DNA of 19,373 nucleotides from Christensenella sp. UBA4626. Lineage in GTDB: Bacteria > Bacillota > Clostridia > Christensenellales > UBA1242. Made by a program: the position numbers and the translations under genes. This document shows, piece by piece, positions 7,653 to 14,278 of this stretch (within the stretch, counting starts at the first letter, position 1; each line of letters opens with the position of its first letter). The DNA lies in assembly GCA_002406115.1 (NCBI GenBank), contig DHNC01000024.1, positions 1 to 19,373 of the forward strand, written 5' to 3'. The notes below the pieces were generated by a model that did no database searches, was not told the DNA's origin, and saw only the letters and a program-made list of their open reading frames with translations.

Positions 7653-9102
7653 CGTCAATAAAACTGAATGGTTGAGATGAGGAAAATTTAATTACCATGC
7701 CGAAATCCTTGTATGTGAAAATCCCGTCGTTTTCGGTTGCGTAATTATCGGCGTTTGGAGTGCCAACCAATTTGTACAATGCGGTGGCGGAGGTTACTGC
7801 CGATTCAGGGTCATAACCAGTCACTGCGGTGGCGGTTGTGTCGTCCAAAGAATATGTGTACATGGTCTTATCGTCGTCAATTGGCCATTCCTCATAGTTT
7901 GTGTAAGTTTTGCCGTTGAGTTCCATGCTGAGTTGAGAAGGGTCTGCGCCATAAGTGTAAATTTTAAAGTCAGTGAATGTGAGATTCTTCTTTGGAAGAT
8001 ACATCATTGTAACATAATTTTTCTGTTCAACATCTTTAAGCATCTCGTCATCGCTCAGCACGCAATCTTTAACAAAATATTTTTCGCTCCTTACGGTTGA
8101 AAGGTTGGCAAAATATGTTTCCAAAGCGGTCTTTATATTTGCCTCAACTGTTGCTTTGTCGGCTGGATTTTCTGGGTCAAGCGAGGTGTAAGAAAGCACG
8201 CTGCCGTCCTCATTAAACTTGAACAGCAAGAAATTGCTGACAATCTCGTCCTTAAATTTAGAAACCAATTCTGAATCTAAGCCAAAATATTTAACGCCTT
8301 CTGCCTTTTGGGTGAGGGTTAAAGTTGCCAAATCAACACCGTTTGAAGCATAGTCCGGATTGTCGTAAACATAGGCAATTTCGGTCAATTTGCTCATCAA
8401 AGTTTTGATTTTTTCATCGGCAGTTTCATCATTGTAATCCGCCGTCAAATCCTCAGGCAAACTGAGGTTTATGTTCAATGTGTAATCCTCACCATTTTTA
8501 AGGCTGCCAATTGAATCATACACGACGCTTGCATAGTCGTTCAAAACAAACTTTCCTGCTTCGGTTTGGTCCTCGTAAACCAATCTTACTGCATAAATAT
8601 CTTTACCGGAAGCACCAAATTGGCTGTTCAAGCCTGAACCGCCAGTTGACCCGCCACCACCAAAGATTGAGGAGAATATTGAATCAATCGCCGCAGCAAA
8701 CGCAAGAGCCACAAACAAAATCATAACCCCAAGCAAAATAAAAGGGATTGCCGGCGCAATTGTTTGAATTGCTTTAAGCCAAAACTGCCCAACTTTTTTG
8801 CCACGCTTAATTTCCGTTTTATATGCTTTTGGCTTTAAAGTCTTGTCACTTTTTGCCATGCGCATAATCTCTTTTTCTTGTGAGTTAAGTATCGGCAATG
8901 GTTTTTTGTTTACCTTGAGGTCAATTTGATCAAGCCTTCGGTTCAAATTTTGACGCAAAATTTCTTGCTCAAAGGTCAGTTGGTCTTCTTGCTCTTGTTC
9001 GCTTTCTTCTTGCTCTTCCAATTCTTCGTCTTGATTATCTTCTAAATTTTCATCAGCATCTTCTTCATTGTAGCCGTTATAATCAAATTCGTTATCGTCC
9101 AC
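7636..9102 (-). CDS. bitopic envelope protein in the T4SS cluster, unknown family
   Basis: This protein of about 488 residues has three parts: a very acidic cytoplasmic N-terminus (about 1-50, nearly all D/E/N/Q), a basic linker, one membrane helix (about 110-138), and after a glycine/serine-rich hinge (GGGGSTGGSG) an extracellular domain of about 330 residues. There is no signal-peptide cleavage site, cysteine pair or hydrolase motif that I recognise. The topology fits a VirB8/TcpC-like assembly factor, but the sequence does not prove it. I choose the GTG at 9102 because AAGGAGG lies five bases upstream; a TTG at 9120 is in frame but would place that ribosome site inside the gene. It has its own promoter (9132-9160) and terminator (7621-7652), between the pilin unit and virB6. 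Confidence 0.88.
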   Translation of the reverse strand: MDDNEFDYNGYNEEDADENLEDNQDEELEEQEESEQEQEDQLTFEQEILRQNLNRRLDQIDLKVNKKPLPILNSQEKEIMRMAKSDKTLKPKAYKTEIKRGKKVGQFWLKAIQTIAPAIPFILLGVMILFVALAFAAAIDSIFSSIFGGGGSTGGSGLNSQFGASGKDIYAVRLVYEDQTEAGKFVLNDYASVVYDSIGSLKNGEDYTLNINLSLPEDLTADYNDETADEKIKTLMSKLTEIAYVYDNPDYASNGVDLATLTLTQKAEGVKYFGLDSELVSKFKDEIVSNFLLFKFNEDGSVLSYTSLDPENPADKATVEANIKTALETYFANLSTVRSEKYFVKDCVLSDDEMLKDVEQKNYVTMMYLPKKNLTFTDFKIYTYGADPSQLSMELNGKTYTNYEEWPIDDDKTMYTYSLDDTTATAVTGYDPESAVTSATALYKLVGTPNADNYATENDGIFTYKDFGMVIKFSSSQPFSFIDEVTLK

Positions 9103-9131
9103 ACTAACCTCCTTTTGCAATATTTATTTTT

Positions 9132-9160
9132 ATTATACCAATAAAACTAGGTTTTTACAA
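9132..9160 (-). promoter_or_regulatory. promoter of the 7636-9102 gene
   Basis: On the minus strand TTGTAA (9160-9155), exactly 17 bases and TATAAT (9137-9132). The expected start is near 9125, giving a leader of about 23 bases that carries AAGGAGG. Confidence 0.72.
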
Positions 9161-9233
9161 ATATTTTACACCGCAAAAAAATTTTTAAATTAACAAAAAC
9201 CCTTGTCATCATCTGACACTTTTGTTGTGGATA

Positions 9234-9345
9234 AACCAATTTATTTCACTAGCACCCATAAATTTGTTTTGTTGTAAAATATATTTTTTCGCCAACGCTT
9301 GTAAATATGGTGTATTCACAAAAAAAATGGGACGCTAATCCCATT
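9234..9345. repeat. diverged member of the terminator-repeat family
   Basis: Blocks shared with the 207-bp repeats at 13922 and 15362 appear in the same order: ATAAACCAATTTATTTC, CATAAAT-TTGTT, TGTATTCACAA followed by A runs, and ATGGGACGCT. The copy is degenerate and shorter, and ends in the terminator at 9320-9345. Confidence 0.6.
9320..9345 (-). terminator. terminator of the pilin-lipoprotein unit
   Basis: On the minus strand AATGGGA, a six-base loop and TCCCATT, followed by eight T (9327-9320). It lies five bases after the lipoprotein stop. A smaller TGTCA/TGACA hairpin near 9205-9219 lies further along. Confidence 0.85.
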
Positions 9346-9350
9346 CTATT

Positions 9351-9725
9351 TTACTTAACTGTCATATTGAAAGTTGCAGATGCTTTGCCGCAGTAGACTG
9401 TGACCACATGAGTGCCAACAACGTTCACCAAGAAATTTTCAAGATAAATTTTGTTTTTATTCAACGCTTCAAGACCTGTAAATGTTTCTGTACTTTTGTC
9501 GGTATAAGTTAAAGTTACACTAAAATTTGCCAACAATTGTTCTTTGTATTCTGCAATGGAACCATTCTTGCTAACATCGTACACCGTAACAGATTCAGGA
9601 GCCCCAGAAATTGTTAAAGATTGAGCGACTTTCGATTCTCCACACGCTGTCATAAAGACTGTACAGCAAAGTAGCAAGCCAAAAACAATTAAAACAACTA
9701 ATGACTGTTTTCTTATTTTTTGCAT
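9351..9725 (-). CDS. small lipoprotein with Ig-like domain, T4SS-linked
   Basis: This 124-residue protein has a lipoprotein signal: basic MQKIRKQ, a hydrophobic core (about 8-26) and a lipobox ending in MTAC (Cys28). The mature protein should be lipid-anchored on the outer face of the membrane. The rest is beta-rich: VTVYDVSKNG near the start, SVTLTYTDKSTETF in the middle and a final THVVTVYCGKASATFNMTV strand pair, like bacterial Ig-like (Big) domains. Its ATG overlaps the stop of the pilin gene by one base (TAATG), so the two are probably translationally coupled. The ribosome site AAGGGG is embedded in the end of the pilin gene. The context suggests a surface partner of the pilin or channel, perhaps for adhesion or for guiding the channel through the wall. 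That role is inference. Confidence 0.85.
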   Translation of the reverse strand: MQKIRKQSLVVLIVFGLLLCCTVFMTACGESKVAQSLTISGAPESVTVYDVSKNGSIAEYKEQLLANFSVTLTYTDKSTETFTGLEALNKNKIYLENFLVNVVGTHVVTVYCGKASATFNMTVK

Positions 9726-10021
9726 TAAATTGCCCCTTGTGCACCTTGAACAATACCATCAATATTCAAAGCCAACCAGTAGAATAAAGCGATCAAAACA
9801 ATCATAACCACGATACCAACAATAACTGAGATGAGTTTTTGTTTAGCCTCGTCACGAGCACCTTTGTCTTCTGCCTTAACAAACTTGATACCTACCCAAA
9901 TTGCATAGATAACACCTGCGAGAGCAACAACAATCAAAACTGGGTTAAGTACTTTCATAATTGCTTGGCAAAGAGATTCAACCCATTGAATGCTACTGAA
10001 TTGTCCTAAAAACATGTTCAT
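9725..10021 (-). CDS. virB2: VirB2/TrbC-like pilin subunit
   Basis: This 98-residue protein has two membrane helices (about 24-48 and 63-87) separated by a short charged loop (KFVKAEDKGARDEAKQK). This is the layout of VirB2/TrbC pilins and of the pilin-like proteins of Gram-positive conjugative elements. The helices are rich in V, I, A and G. No cleavable signal is obvious, and the N-terminus is short and amphipathic. AAAGGGGG precedes the ATG at the usual distance. It is first in a two-gene unit with the lipoprotein and is transcribed away from virD4. Size, topology and neighbourhood support the call; sequence identity to a named family is not certain. Confidence 0.83.
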   Translation of the reverse strand: MNMFLGQFSSIQWVESLCQAIMKVLNPVLIVVALAGVIYAIWVGIKFVKAEDKGARDEAKQKLISVIVGIVVMIVLIALFYWLALNIDGIVQGAQGAI

Positions 10022-10038
10022 AATTTTCCCCCTTTAAT

Positions 10039-10063
10039 TGCACAACAATGCTTAGATTGTGCA
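10039..10063. promoter_or_regulatory. inverted repeat in the pilin-gene leader
   Basis: TGCACAA (10039-10045) and TTGTGCA (10057-10063) are perfect inverted copies 11 bases apart. They sit between the predicted transcription start and the ribosome site of the pilin gene. The core TGCACA also occurs in the paired repeats before virD4 (10483-10516), so one regulator may see both sides. Confidence 0.5.
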
Positions 10064-10076
10064 TTTTTCTATTTCA

Positions 10077-10105
10077 ATAGTAACAATATCAAAAATTAAA
10101 ATCAA
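10077..10105 (-). promoter_or_regulatory. promoter of the pilin-lipoprotein unit
   Basis: On the minus strand TTGATT (10105-10100), 17 bases and TACTAT (10082-10077). The expected start is near 10070, so the 10039-10063 inverted repeat lies in the leader. Confidence 0.5.
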
Positions 10106-10411
10106 CTAAATTTTACAATTTTTTTAATTTTTTCACATTTTTTGAAATATTTTAATTTCATTTTAGATATCCCAAAAATCCGCTAACATATTGTTTAGTT
10201 GGCAATTTATATTGTTTTGGCAACTATTTATTGTATTTTGTGGAAATTGTTTTTTTCTATTCACCAACAATATTGTTTTTATATTTAAAATTTTTGCTGT
10301 TTTTGTTTTGAAAAATTTATTTTCATTTTTTAAATTTATTTTTAAAATTCTTTTCATTTTTTAAAATTTTTGCATTTAATTTCTTCAAATATATCATTTA
10401 ATTATTTTTTG
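10106..10411. other. extremely AT-rich gene-free spacer
   Basis: The spacer consists of long T- and A-rich runs with partial direct repeats of TTTTCATTTTTTAAA near 10318-10372. A 64-codon frame on the minus strand (10163-10357) has no ribosome site and low-complexity composition, so I do not call it. DNA of this kind often bends or binds nucleoid proteins, which could silence or couple the two divergent T4SS units; that is inference. Confidence 0.45.
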
Positions 10412-10440
10412 TTGACAAAGTTTTGATATTTAATTAAAAT
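10412..10440 (+). promoter_or_regulatory. promoter of virD4
   Basis: A perfect TTGACA (10412-10417), 17 bases and TAAAAT (10435-10440). The expected start near 10447 gives a leader of about 90 bases that contains the paired TGTGTTTTGCACA sites. Confidence 0.7.
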
Positions 10441-10482
10441 ACTTTTAGATTTTCCATTACAACGTTTAAAAAATGGATGAAA

Positions 10483-10516
10483 TGTGTTTTGCACATGATA
10501 TGGTGTGTTTTGCACA
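10483..10516 (+). promoter_or_regulatory. paired operator-like repeats upstream of virD4
   Basis: The 13-mer TGTGTTTTGCACA occurs at 10483-10495 and again at 10504-10516, exactly 21 bases apart, or two helical turns. Each copy is itself a TGTG/CACA dyad. Phase and symmetry suggest two dimers of a repressor bound side by side downstream of the start site, though an RNA role in the leader is also possible. Confidence 0.6.
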
Positions 10517-10538
10517 GATGAAATAAAAGGATATTGCG

Positions 10539-12554
10539 ATGAAAAGATTTTTGAAAATTGTGCTTAAATATCTCATTGTTTTGGTAGTTGCCGTTTTGGC
10601 AGGCATTATGATTGCAACCTACACAAGCGAAAAAACTTTTGGCTTCAATCCAAGGTATATTGGCTCCACAACTGCAATTTTGATAACATTTGTTGCCTTT
10701 GGAACGGTTTTGGTGATTGACTTGATGAGGATTTTGGACGGCAAAAACAAAAAGAAAGACTCTGGCGGAAAAGCAGAGGACAAAGTTAAAGACACTAAAG
10801 GTCGTGAAACCACTCAATATTACAATCGTGACTTTTTGACAAACGAAGATTTAAAAAAGATTGCAGGTTTTAACTACAACACTTTATCCAGCATCCGCAA
10901 CAGCAAAAAGGACGGCATTTTGATCCGTGCGGAAGAAAAACATGGCAAGATGGACATCAACTTTGTAAACCCAATCCATACTTTGGTTGTTGGTACCACC
11001 TCATCTGGTAAAACCTATCGTTTTGTTGTGCCAAGTTTGCAATTGATGAGCATGACGGCCGCAAAACCATCATTTGTTATCACCGACCCTAAGGGCGAGT
11101 TGTATGACAAATGCTCCAACAAATTTGTTGAAGAGGGATATGACGTAAAAGTTATAAACTTGCGTGACCCATTCTCTTCAATCCAATGGAACCCACTTTC
11201 TTATCCTTATGATATGTATCAACGCAGTTTCAGTTTGGAAAAAGAAGTTAAAGTTCACCCACCGGGAGATGATCCTAAACAATATAATTTGATTATTCAA
11301 CGTCCTTTTGATTTTATGCAAACCACTTGGTTTGAATTTAACGGTTACGCATATGCCGACAAAGATAAATTGGAAAATGATATGCGTGTAACCAGCAGAG
11401 AGTTGCAAGACAAAACTTTCACCGAATTGAACGATATTTGCACCACTCTTGCCCCAATTGAAAGCACAAAAGACCCTTCTTGGGAACGTACTGCTCAACG
11501 TTTGATTCACGCTGTTATGCTTGCAATGCTTGAAGACAGCCGAATACCTGAACTCGGCATGACACGTGAAAAATACAATCTCTACAACGTTGCAAAAATC
11601 GGCAATATGACCGACAACGGAAGAGACACTTATGCAACGCTCAAAAAATATTTGTTTAATTATCGAAGCAAATTCAGCAAAGTGCATGATTTGGCTTCTA
11701 CAGCGCTTAACAACGCCGATTCAACATCCAAAAACTATATGGGCTTTGTTTCAAGCAAAACAGCACTTTTTAGCGATACCGGTATAAGTTTCTTGACCGC
11801 ACGCAGTGAAATTGACTTTGTAGATATAGACGAAAAGCCAACCGCAATTTTCCTTATCATTCCTGATGAAATCCGCACACGTTATCCTCTTGCTATTTTG
11901 TTTGTAACTCAGTTGTACAAAAAACTTGTGGATAAAGCACAACAAATTGGTGGACAACTCAAACGTCACGTTTACTTCATGCTGGATGAGTTTGGTAATA
12001 TGCCAAAATTCCCAGAGTTTGGTTCCATCATGACAGTTGGTCGTAGCCGTGGCATTTTCTTTGAACTTTGTGTTCAATCATACAGTCAGTTGTATCAAGT
12101 TTACGGTCAAGACGAAGGCAAAATCATCAAAGATAACTGCCCTATCCAAGTTTATATCGCTTCGGAAGACACCACAACAAACAAAGAATTTAGCGAACTT
12201 TTGGGCAAAAAGACAATCGTTGAAACCAACGAAAATAAATCAAAAGGTCCAGACGGCAAGGAAAGCACTTCAACAAGTTCTGTTATCAAGTCTATCCCTA
12301 TCGCTTATCCGGAAGAACTTATGTCATTCAGAGATAAAAAGCAAATTGTTATCAAAACATTTGAACCAAACGCTTGCTTAAAAACTGTTATCACTCCGGC
12401 ATATGAATCAAAAATCTACAATATGTCCCGAGTTTATGGTCAATATCAAGAAAAACGTATGTTTGACGAAGATAAAGTATATTACGACATCAAGCAACGC
12501 AACAACATCCTCAGCAAACAAAACGAAGATGACGACGACGATGATTTGTTTTAG
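10539..12554 (+). CDS. virD4: VirD4/TraG-type T4SS coupling ATPase
   Basis: This 671-residue protein brings substrate (DNA-protein complex or protein) to the T4SS channel. Two N-terminal membrane helices (about 8-27 and 44-64) are followed by a charged linker and the hexameric ATPase domain. Walker A is GTTSSGKT (152-159), followed by FVITDPKGELYD (about 180-191). Walker B is FMLDEFGNMP (about 480-489), followed by the SRGIFFELCVQSYSQL block typical of T4SS coupling proteins. The C-terminus is a short acidic tail of aspartates ending in LF. AAAGGA precedes the ATG. The gene runs opposite to the rest of the T4SS genes. All catalytic motifs are intact. Which substrate it recruits cannot be told, because no relaxase is present here. 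Confidence 0.95.
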   Translation: MKRFLKIVLKYLIVLVVAVLAGIMIATYTSEKTFGFNPRYIGSTTAILITFVAFGTVLVIDLMRILDGKNKKKDSGGKAEDKVKDTKGRETTQYYNRDFLTNEDLKKIAGFNYNTLSSIRNSKKDGILIRAEEKHGKMDINFVNPIHTLVVGTTSSGKTYRFVVPSLQLMSMTAAKPSFVITDPKGELYDKCSNKFVEEGYDVKVINLRDPFSSIQWNPLSYPYDMYQRSFSLEKEVKVHPPGDDPKQYNLIIQRPFDFMQTTWFEFNGYAYADKDKLENDMRVTSRELQDKTFTELNDICTTLAPIESTKDPSWERTAQRLIHAVMLAMLEDSRIPELGMTREKYNLYNVAKIGNMTDNGRDTYATLKKYLFNYRSKFSKVHDLASTALNNADSTSKNYMGFVSSKTALFSDTGISFLTARSEIDFVDIDEKPTAIFLIIPDEIRTRYPLAILFVTQLYKKLVDKAQQIGGQLKRHVYFMLDEFGNMPKFPEFGSIMTVGRSRGIFFELCVQSYSQLYQVYGQDEGKIIKDNCPIQVYIASEDTTTNKEFSELLGKKTIVETNENKSKGPDGKESTSTSSVIKSIPIAYPEELMSFRDKKQIVIKTFEPNACLKTVITPAYESKIYNMSRVYGQYQEKRMFDEDKVYYDIKQRNNILSKQNEDDDDDDLF

Positions 12555-12660
12555 ACTAACTTGTTAGGATAAGACAAATCTAGGAGGAGCAAGCAAAACT
12601 TCTATTCTAGTTTTGGTTATGCCCCTAATGATCTATTTTAGACGATAATTTATTTTAGAC
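12555..12660 (+). repeat. repeated virD4 3' tail
   Basis: The last 17 bases around the virD4 stop (12540-12556, GATGATTTGTTTTAGAC) recur as AATGATCTATTTTAGAC (12627-12643) and GATAATTTATTTTAGAC (12644-12660), the latter two in direct tandem. Each reads D-[DN]-L-F-stop or N-D-L-F-stop. Between them lie an AGGAGGAG run without a start codon at a useful distance and a CAAAACT/AGTTTTG hairpin (about 12595-12616). Confidence 0.6.
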
Positions 12661-12671
12661 AAAGCGGACAT

Positions 12672-12699
12672 AAAAAAAACGCCAACACGGCGTTTTTTT
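12672..12699. terminator. bidirectional terminator between virD4 and the 88-residue gene
   Basis: ACGCC, loop AACAC and GGCGT are flanked by eight A on the left and seven T on the right. It serves both the rightward virD4 transcript and the leftward 12725-12991 gene. Confidence 0.87.
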
Positions 12700-12724
12700 G
12701 TTACTTTTAGTTATCAAAAAGGTT

Positions 12725-12991
12725 TTAGCAAAGGGTTATGCCTGTTGCTTGATAATAATAATTTACATATTCTTCCAAAACTGACTGGACAGTATCATTT
12801 TTGCCGATACACAATCTTCCTTCTTCGTTGTCAAACAAAAAAACATCCTCATTTATGCCCGACGCTTTTACAAAATCAACGGCGTCCGGAATGGCGTCAC
12901 TTAAAAAATTATAACCTTTAAGCAAATACAACTCGACAACCCCGTCAGCCTTTTGCTTCACCTTTAATGACTTATATTCTCCTACTATCAT
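12725..12991 (-). CDS. 88-residue hypothetical protein
   Basis: This is a small, soluble, acidic protein with no membrane segment or signal. Alternating beta and alpha stretches are likely: an N-terminal hairpin (MIVGEYKSLKVKQ...VVELYLLKG), a helix near DAIPDAVDFVKAS, a strand pair VFLFDNEEGRLCIG, then a helix ending in tyrosines. AAAGGAG lies at normal distance before the ATG, and a promoter-like pair (13042-13070) and terminator frame it, so it is a real single-gene unit. I do not recognise the family. It lies convergent to virD4 and divergent from the HTH gene; whether it belongs with either is open. Confidence 0.8.
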   Translation of the reverse strand: MIVGEYKSLKVKQKADGVVELYLLKGYNFLSDAIPDAVDFVKASGINEDVFLFDNEEGRLCIGKNDTVQSVLEEYVNYYYQATGITLC

Positions 12992-13041
12992 ATTTTATCT
13001 CCTTTTTGTAATTTTGGCCTTTAAAAATGGGCGTGCTAAAC

Positions 13042-13070
13042 ATAATATGAAAAAAAATGTTCAAAAACAA
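13042..13070 (-). promoter_or_regulatory. possible promoter of the 88-residue gene
   Basis: On the minus strand TTGTTT (13070-13065), 17 bases and TATTAT (13047-13042). The leader is about 45 bases. Confidence 0.45.
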
Positions 13071-13168
13071 CCAACATTTTGTCTAATTATAAAAATATTA
13101 TGCAAAAATTGTCGCTTTTGCTCGTAACTAAAACTTAAAATTGCGATTTGCCTTTAACTTATTTACAA

Positions 13169-13197
13169 TTGACACAAAAAAATGATGCTGTTATAAT
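13169..13197 (+). promoter_or_regulatory. consensus promoter of the HTH gene
   Basis: TTGACA (13169-13174), exactly 17 bases and TATAAT (13192-13197): a full consensus sigma-A promoter, the strongest in the window. The ribosome site starts only about six bases further on, so the leader must be very short. Confidence 0.85.
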
Positions 13198-13213
13198 GCA
13201 AAAAGGAGAATTT

Positions 13214-13855
13214 ATGGCAACAACACACAACTTAATGACGCCTCAGCAAAGACTTGAAATGCTTGAATATTTTAAAAATCATAGCATGGATAAAACTTGC
13301 GAAAAGTTTGATTGTACACAGGCGACGGTTTATCGTTGGAGAAAAAAATACGACGGAACCTTGGAAAGTTTGGCTGATAAATCTTGTAGACCAAATAAGC
13401 CTCATCCGTCAGAACACACCGAAAATGAAATTAAAAATATAAAAGAAGTTTTACAGAAATATCCTTACATTTCTTACAAAGAGTTGTATCAGATATTAAA
13501 AAATGAATATGGTTATACAAGGCACCCGGGTGGATTGTATAACTATTTACGCCGACATCAAATGATACCCGAACCAAAACAAAAAAGCGAATATCCAACA
13601 ATGTTTGATGATATTGCAGTAAAAAGATTTAATGAAAAATTTATTTTTGAAAATAAAGAAAAATTGCCATTGTATGTAATTGAACTATCAAATCTTGGAA
13701 TTTATATATCAAACAATATCGGAAATTATCCTTGTAAATTATCAGTTTATTACTCAGTTGCTTTAACTTTTGACACTAAAAAAGAGGCTGAAAAATTTGT
13801 AAGTTCGATACAAAACACTTCAAAATTTGAATTGAATATTAAAGAACTGAAATAA
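13214..13855 (+). CDS. transposase-type HTH protein lacking a DDE domain
   Basis: This 213-residue protein begins with two helix-turn-helix units like the N-terminus of IS3/IS481-type transposases: about 8-60 (RLEMLEYF...ATVYRWRKKYDG...LADKSCRPNKPH) and about 65-120 (ISYKELYQILKNEYGYTRH...YNYLRRH). In a transposase a DDE catalytic core would follow. Instead there are about 85 residues of unrelated sequence (YVIELSNLGIYISNN...ALTFDTKKEAEKFVSSIQ) that lack the acidic triad. I chose the ATG at 13214 because AAGGAG lies five bases upstream and because earlier in-frame codons lie in the consensus promoter. It may be a domesticated DNA-binding protein, or a transposase fragment fused to another sequence; the intact frame and perfect promoter favour a working gene. 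It precedes the repeat-flanked toxin cassette. Confidence 0.8.
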   Translation: MATTHNLMTPQQRLEMLEYFKNHSMDKTCEKFDCTQATVYRWRKKYDGTLESLADKSCRPNKPHPSEHTENEIKNIKEVLQKYPYISYKELYQILKNEYGYTRHPGGLYNYLRRHQMIPEPKQKSEYPTMFDDIAVKRFNEKFIFENKEKLPLYVIELSNLGIYISNNIGNYPCKLSVYYSVALTFDTKKEAEKFVSSIQNTSKFELNIKELK

Positions 13856-13921
13856 CTGCTTTACTACGCCAATATTTTGTAAACAAATTTAATTTTTGCA
13901 AATTTAGTTTGTCGTATTAAC

Positions 13922-14128
13922 AATAAACCAATTTATTTCGCTAAATTCATAAATATTGTTTGTTGTATTCACAATAAAAAAAACACCTATAATTTAAGCG
14001 AACCTGATATGGGACGCTTTGTAATTATAGGCGTTTTTTTATACAATTAAATGTAATACCATAGTGCCAAGTGTTGTAAAAGTGTTGTAAAATCGCCTTT
14101 GTTAAAACTCTTCACACCGTCCAGTTGC
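13922..14128. repeat. 207-bp direct repeat, left copy
   Basis: Identical to 15362-15568 except at one base (T13947 versus C15387), at a constant offset of 1440 bases. It contains a long terminator hairpin and a short tandem AGTGTTGTAAA pair near 14069-14092. The shared sequence begins at AATAAACC and ends at CCAGTTGC. A shorter relative of its first part (TTTGTCGTATTAACAATAAA) lies immediately before it, near 13908. Bases 13856-13921 hold nothing else. Confidence 0.97.
13979..14040. terminator. long terminator hairpin in the left repeat
   Basis: The outer stem ACACCTATAATT (13983-13994) with AATTATAGGCGT (14023-14034) has one mismatch. An inner AAGCG/CGCTT stem (13996-14000 with 14015-14019) is capped by CC/GG with a small AA/GA internal loop. 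A runs on the left and T runs on the right make it likely bidirectional. It ends the HTH transcript. Confidence 0.85.
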
Positions 14129-14180
14129 TATATTTATATGAGGACGTAATGCTTAAACTATAGATAAGTAAATAGAACTC

Positions 14181-14248
14181 TTGAAAATATTGATATTTTA
14201 TGATACAATACTACCGTAAATTGACATATTCAAGTCTGTTATTAAAAT
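14181..14248 (+). promoter_or_regulatory. promoter(s) of the toxin-immunity cassette
   Basis: Two candidates are visible: TTGAAA (14181-14186), 17 bases, TACAAT (14204-14209); and TTGACA (14221-14226), 16 bases, TAAAAT (14243-14248). Both lie in the unique DNA between the repeats, so the cassette carries its own promoter. Confidence 0.62.
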
Positions 14249-14278
14249 AATTATGATAAAATCCCATTGAGGTAAAAT

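Noticed and set aside
9103..9120. TTG start at 9120 for the T4SS-linked bitopic protein
   Set aside because: The AAGGAGG ribosome site would lie inside the gene, and the GTG at 9102 is at the proper distance.
10163..10357. 64-codon frame on the minus strand in the AT-rich spacer
   Set aside because: It has no ribosome site, low-complexity K/N/I composition and lies in a control region, so it is most likely chance.
10022..10538. oriT in the intergenic region next to virD4
   Set aside because: No nic-like motif or relaxase gene could be recognised. The inverted and direct repeats are better explained as regulatory sites.
13148..13213. Extended N-terminus of the HTH protein starting at 13148
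   Set aside because: This stretch contains the consensus promoter and the ribosome site, so translation must start at 13214.
13922..14128. Integron attC site or CRISPR repeat
   Set aside because: The repeat is long, occurs twice at 1440-bp distance and contains a terminator hairpin with A and T runs. No integron core-site motif, integrase or spacer series is seen.
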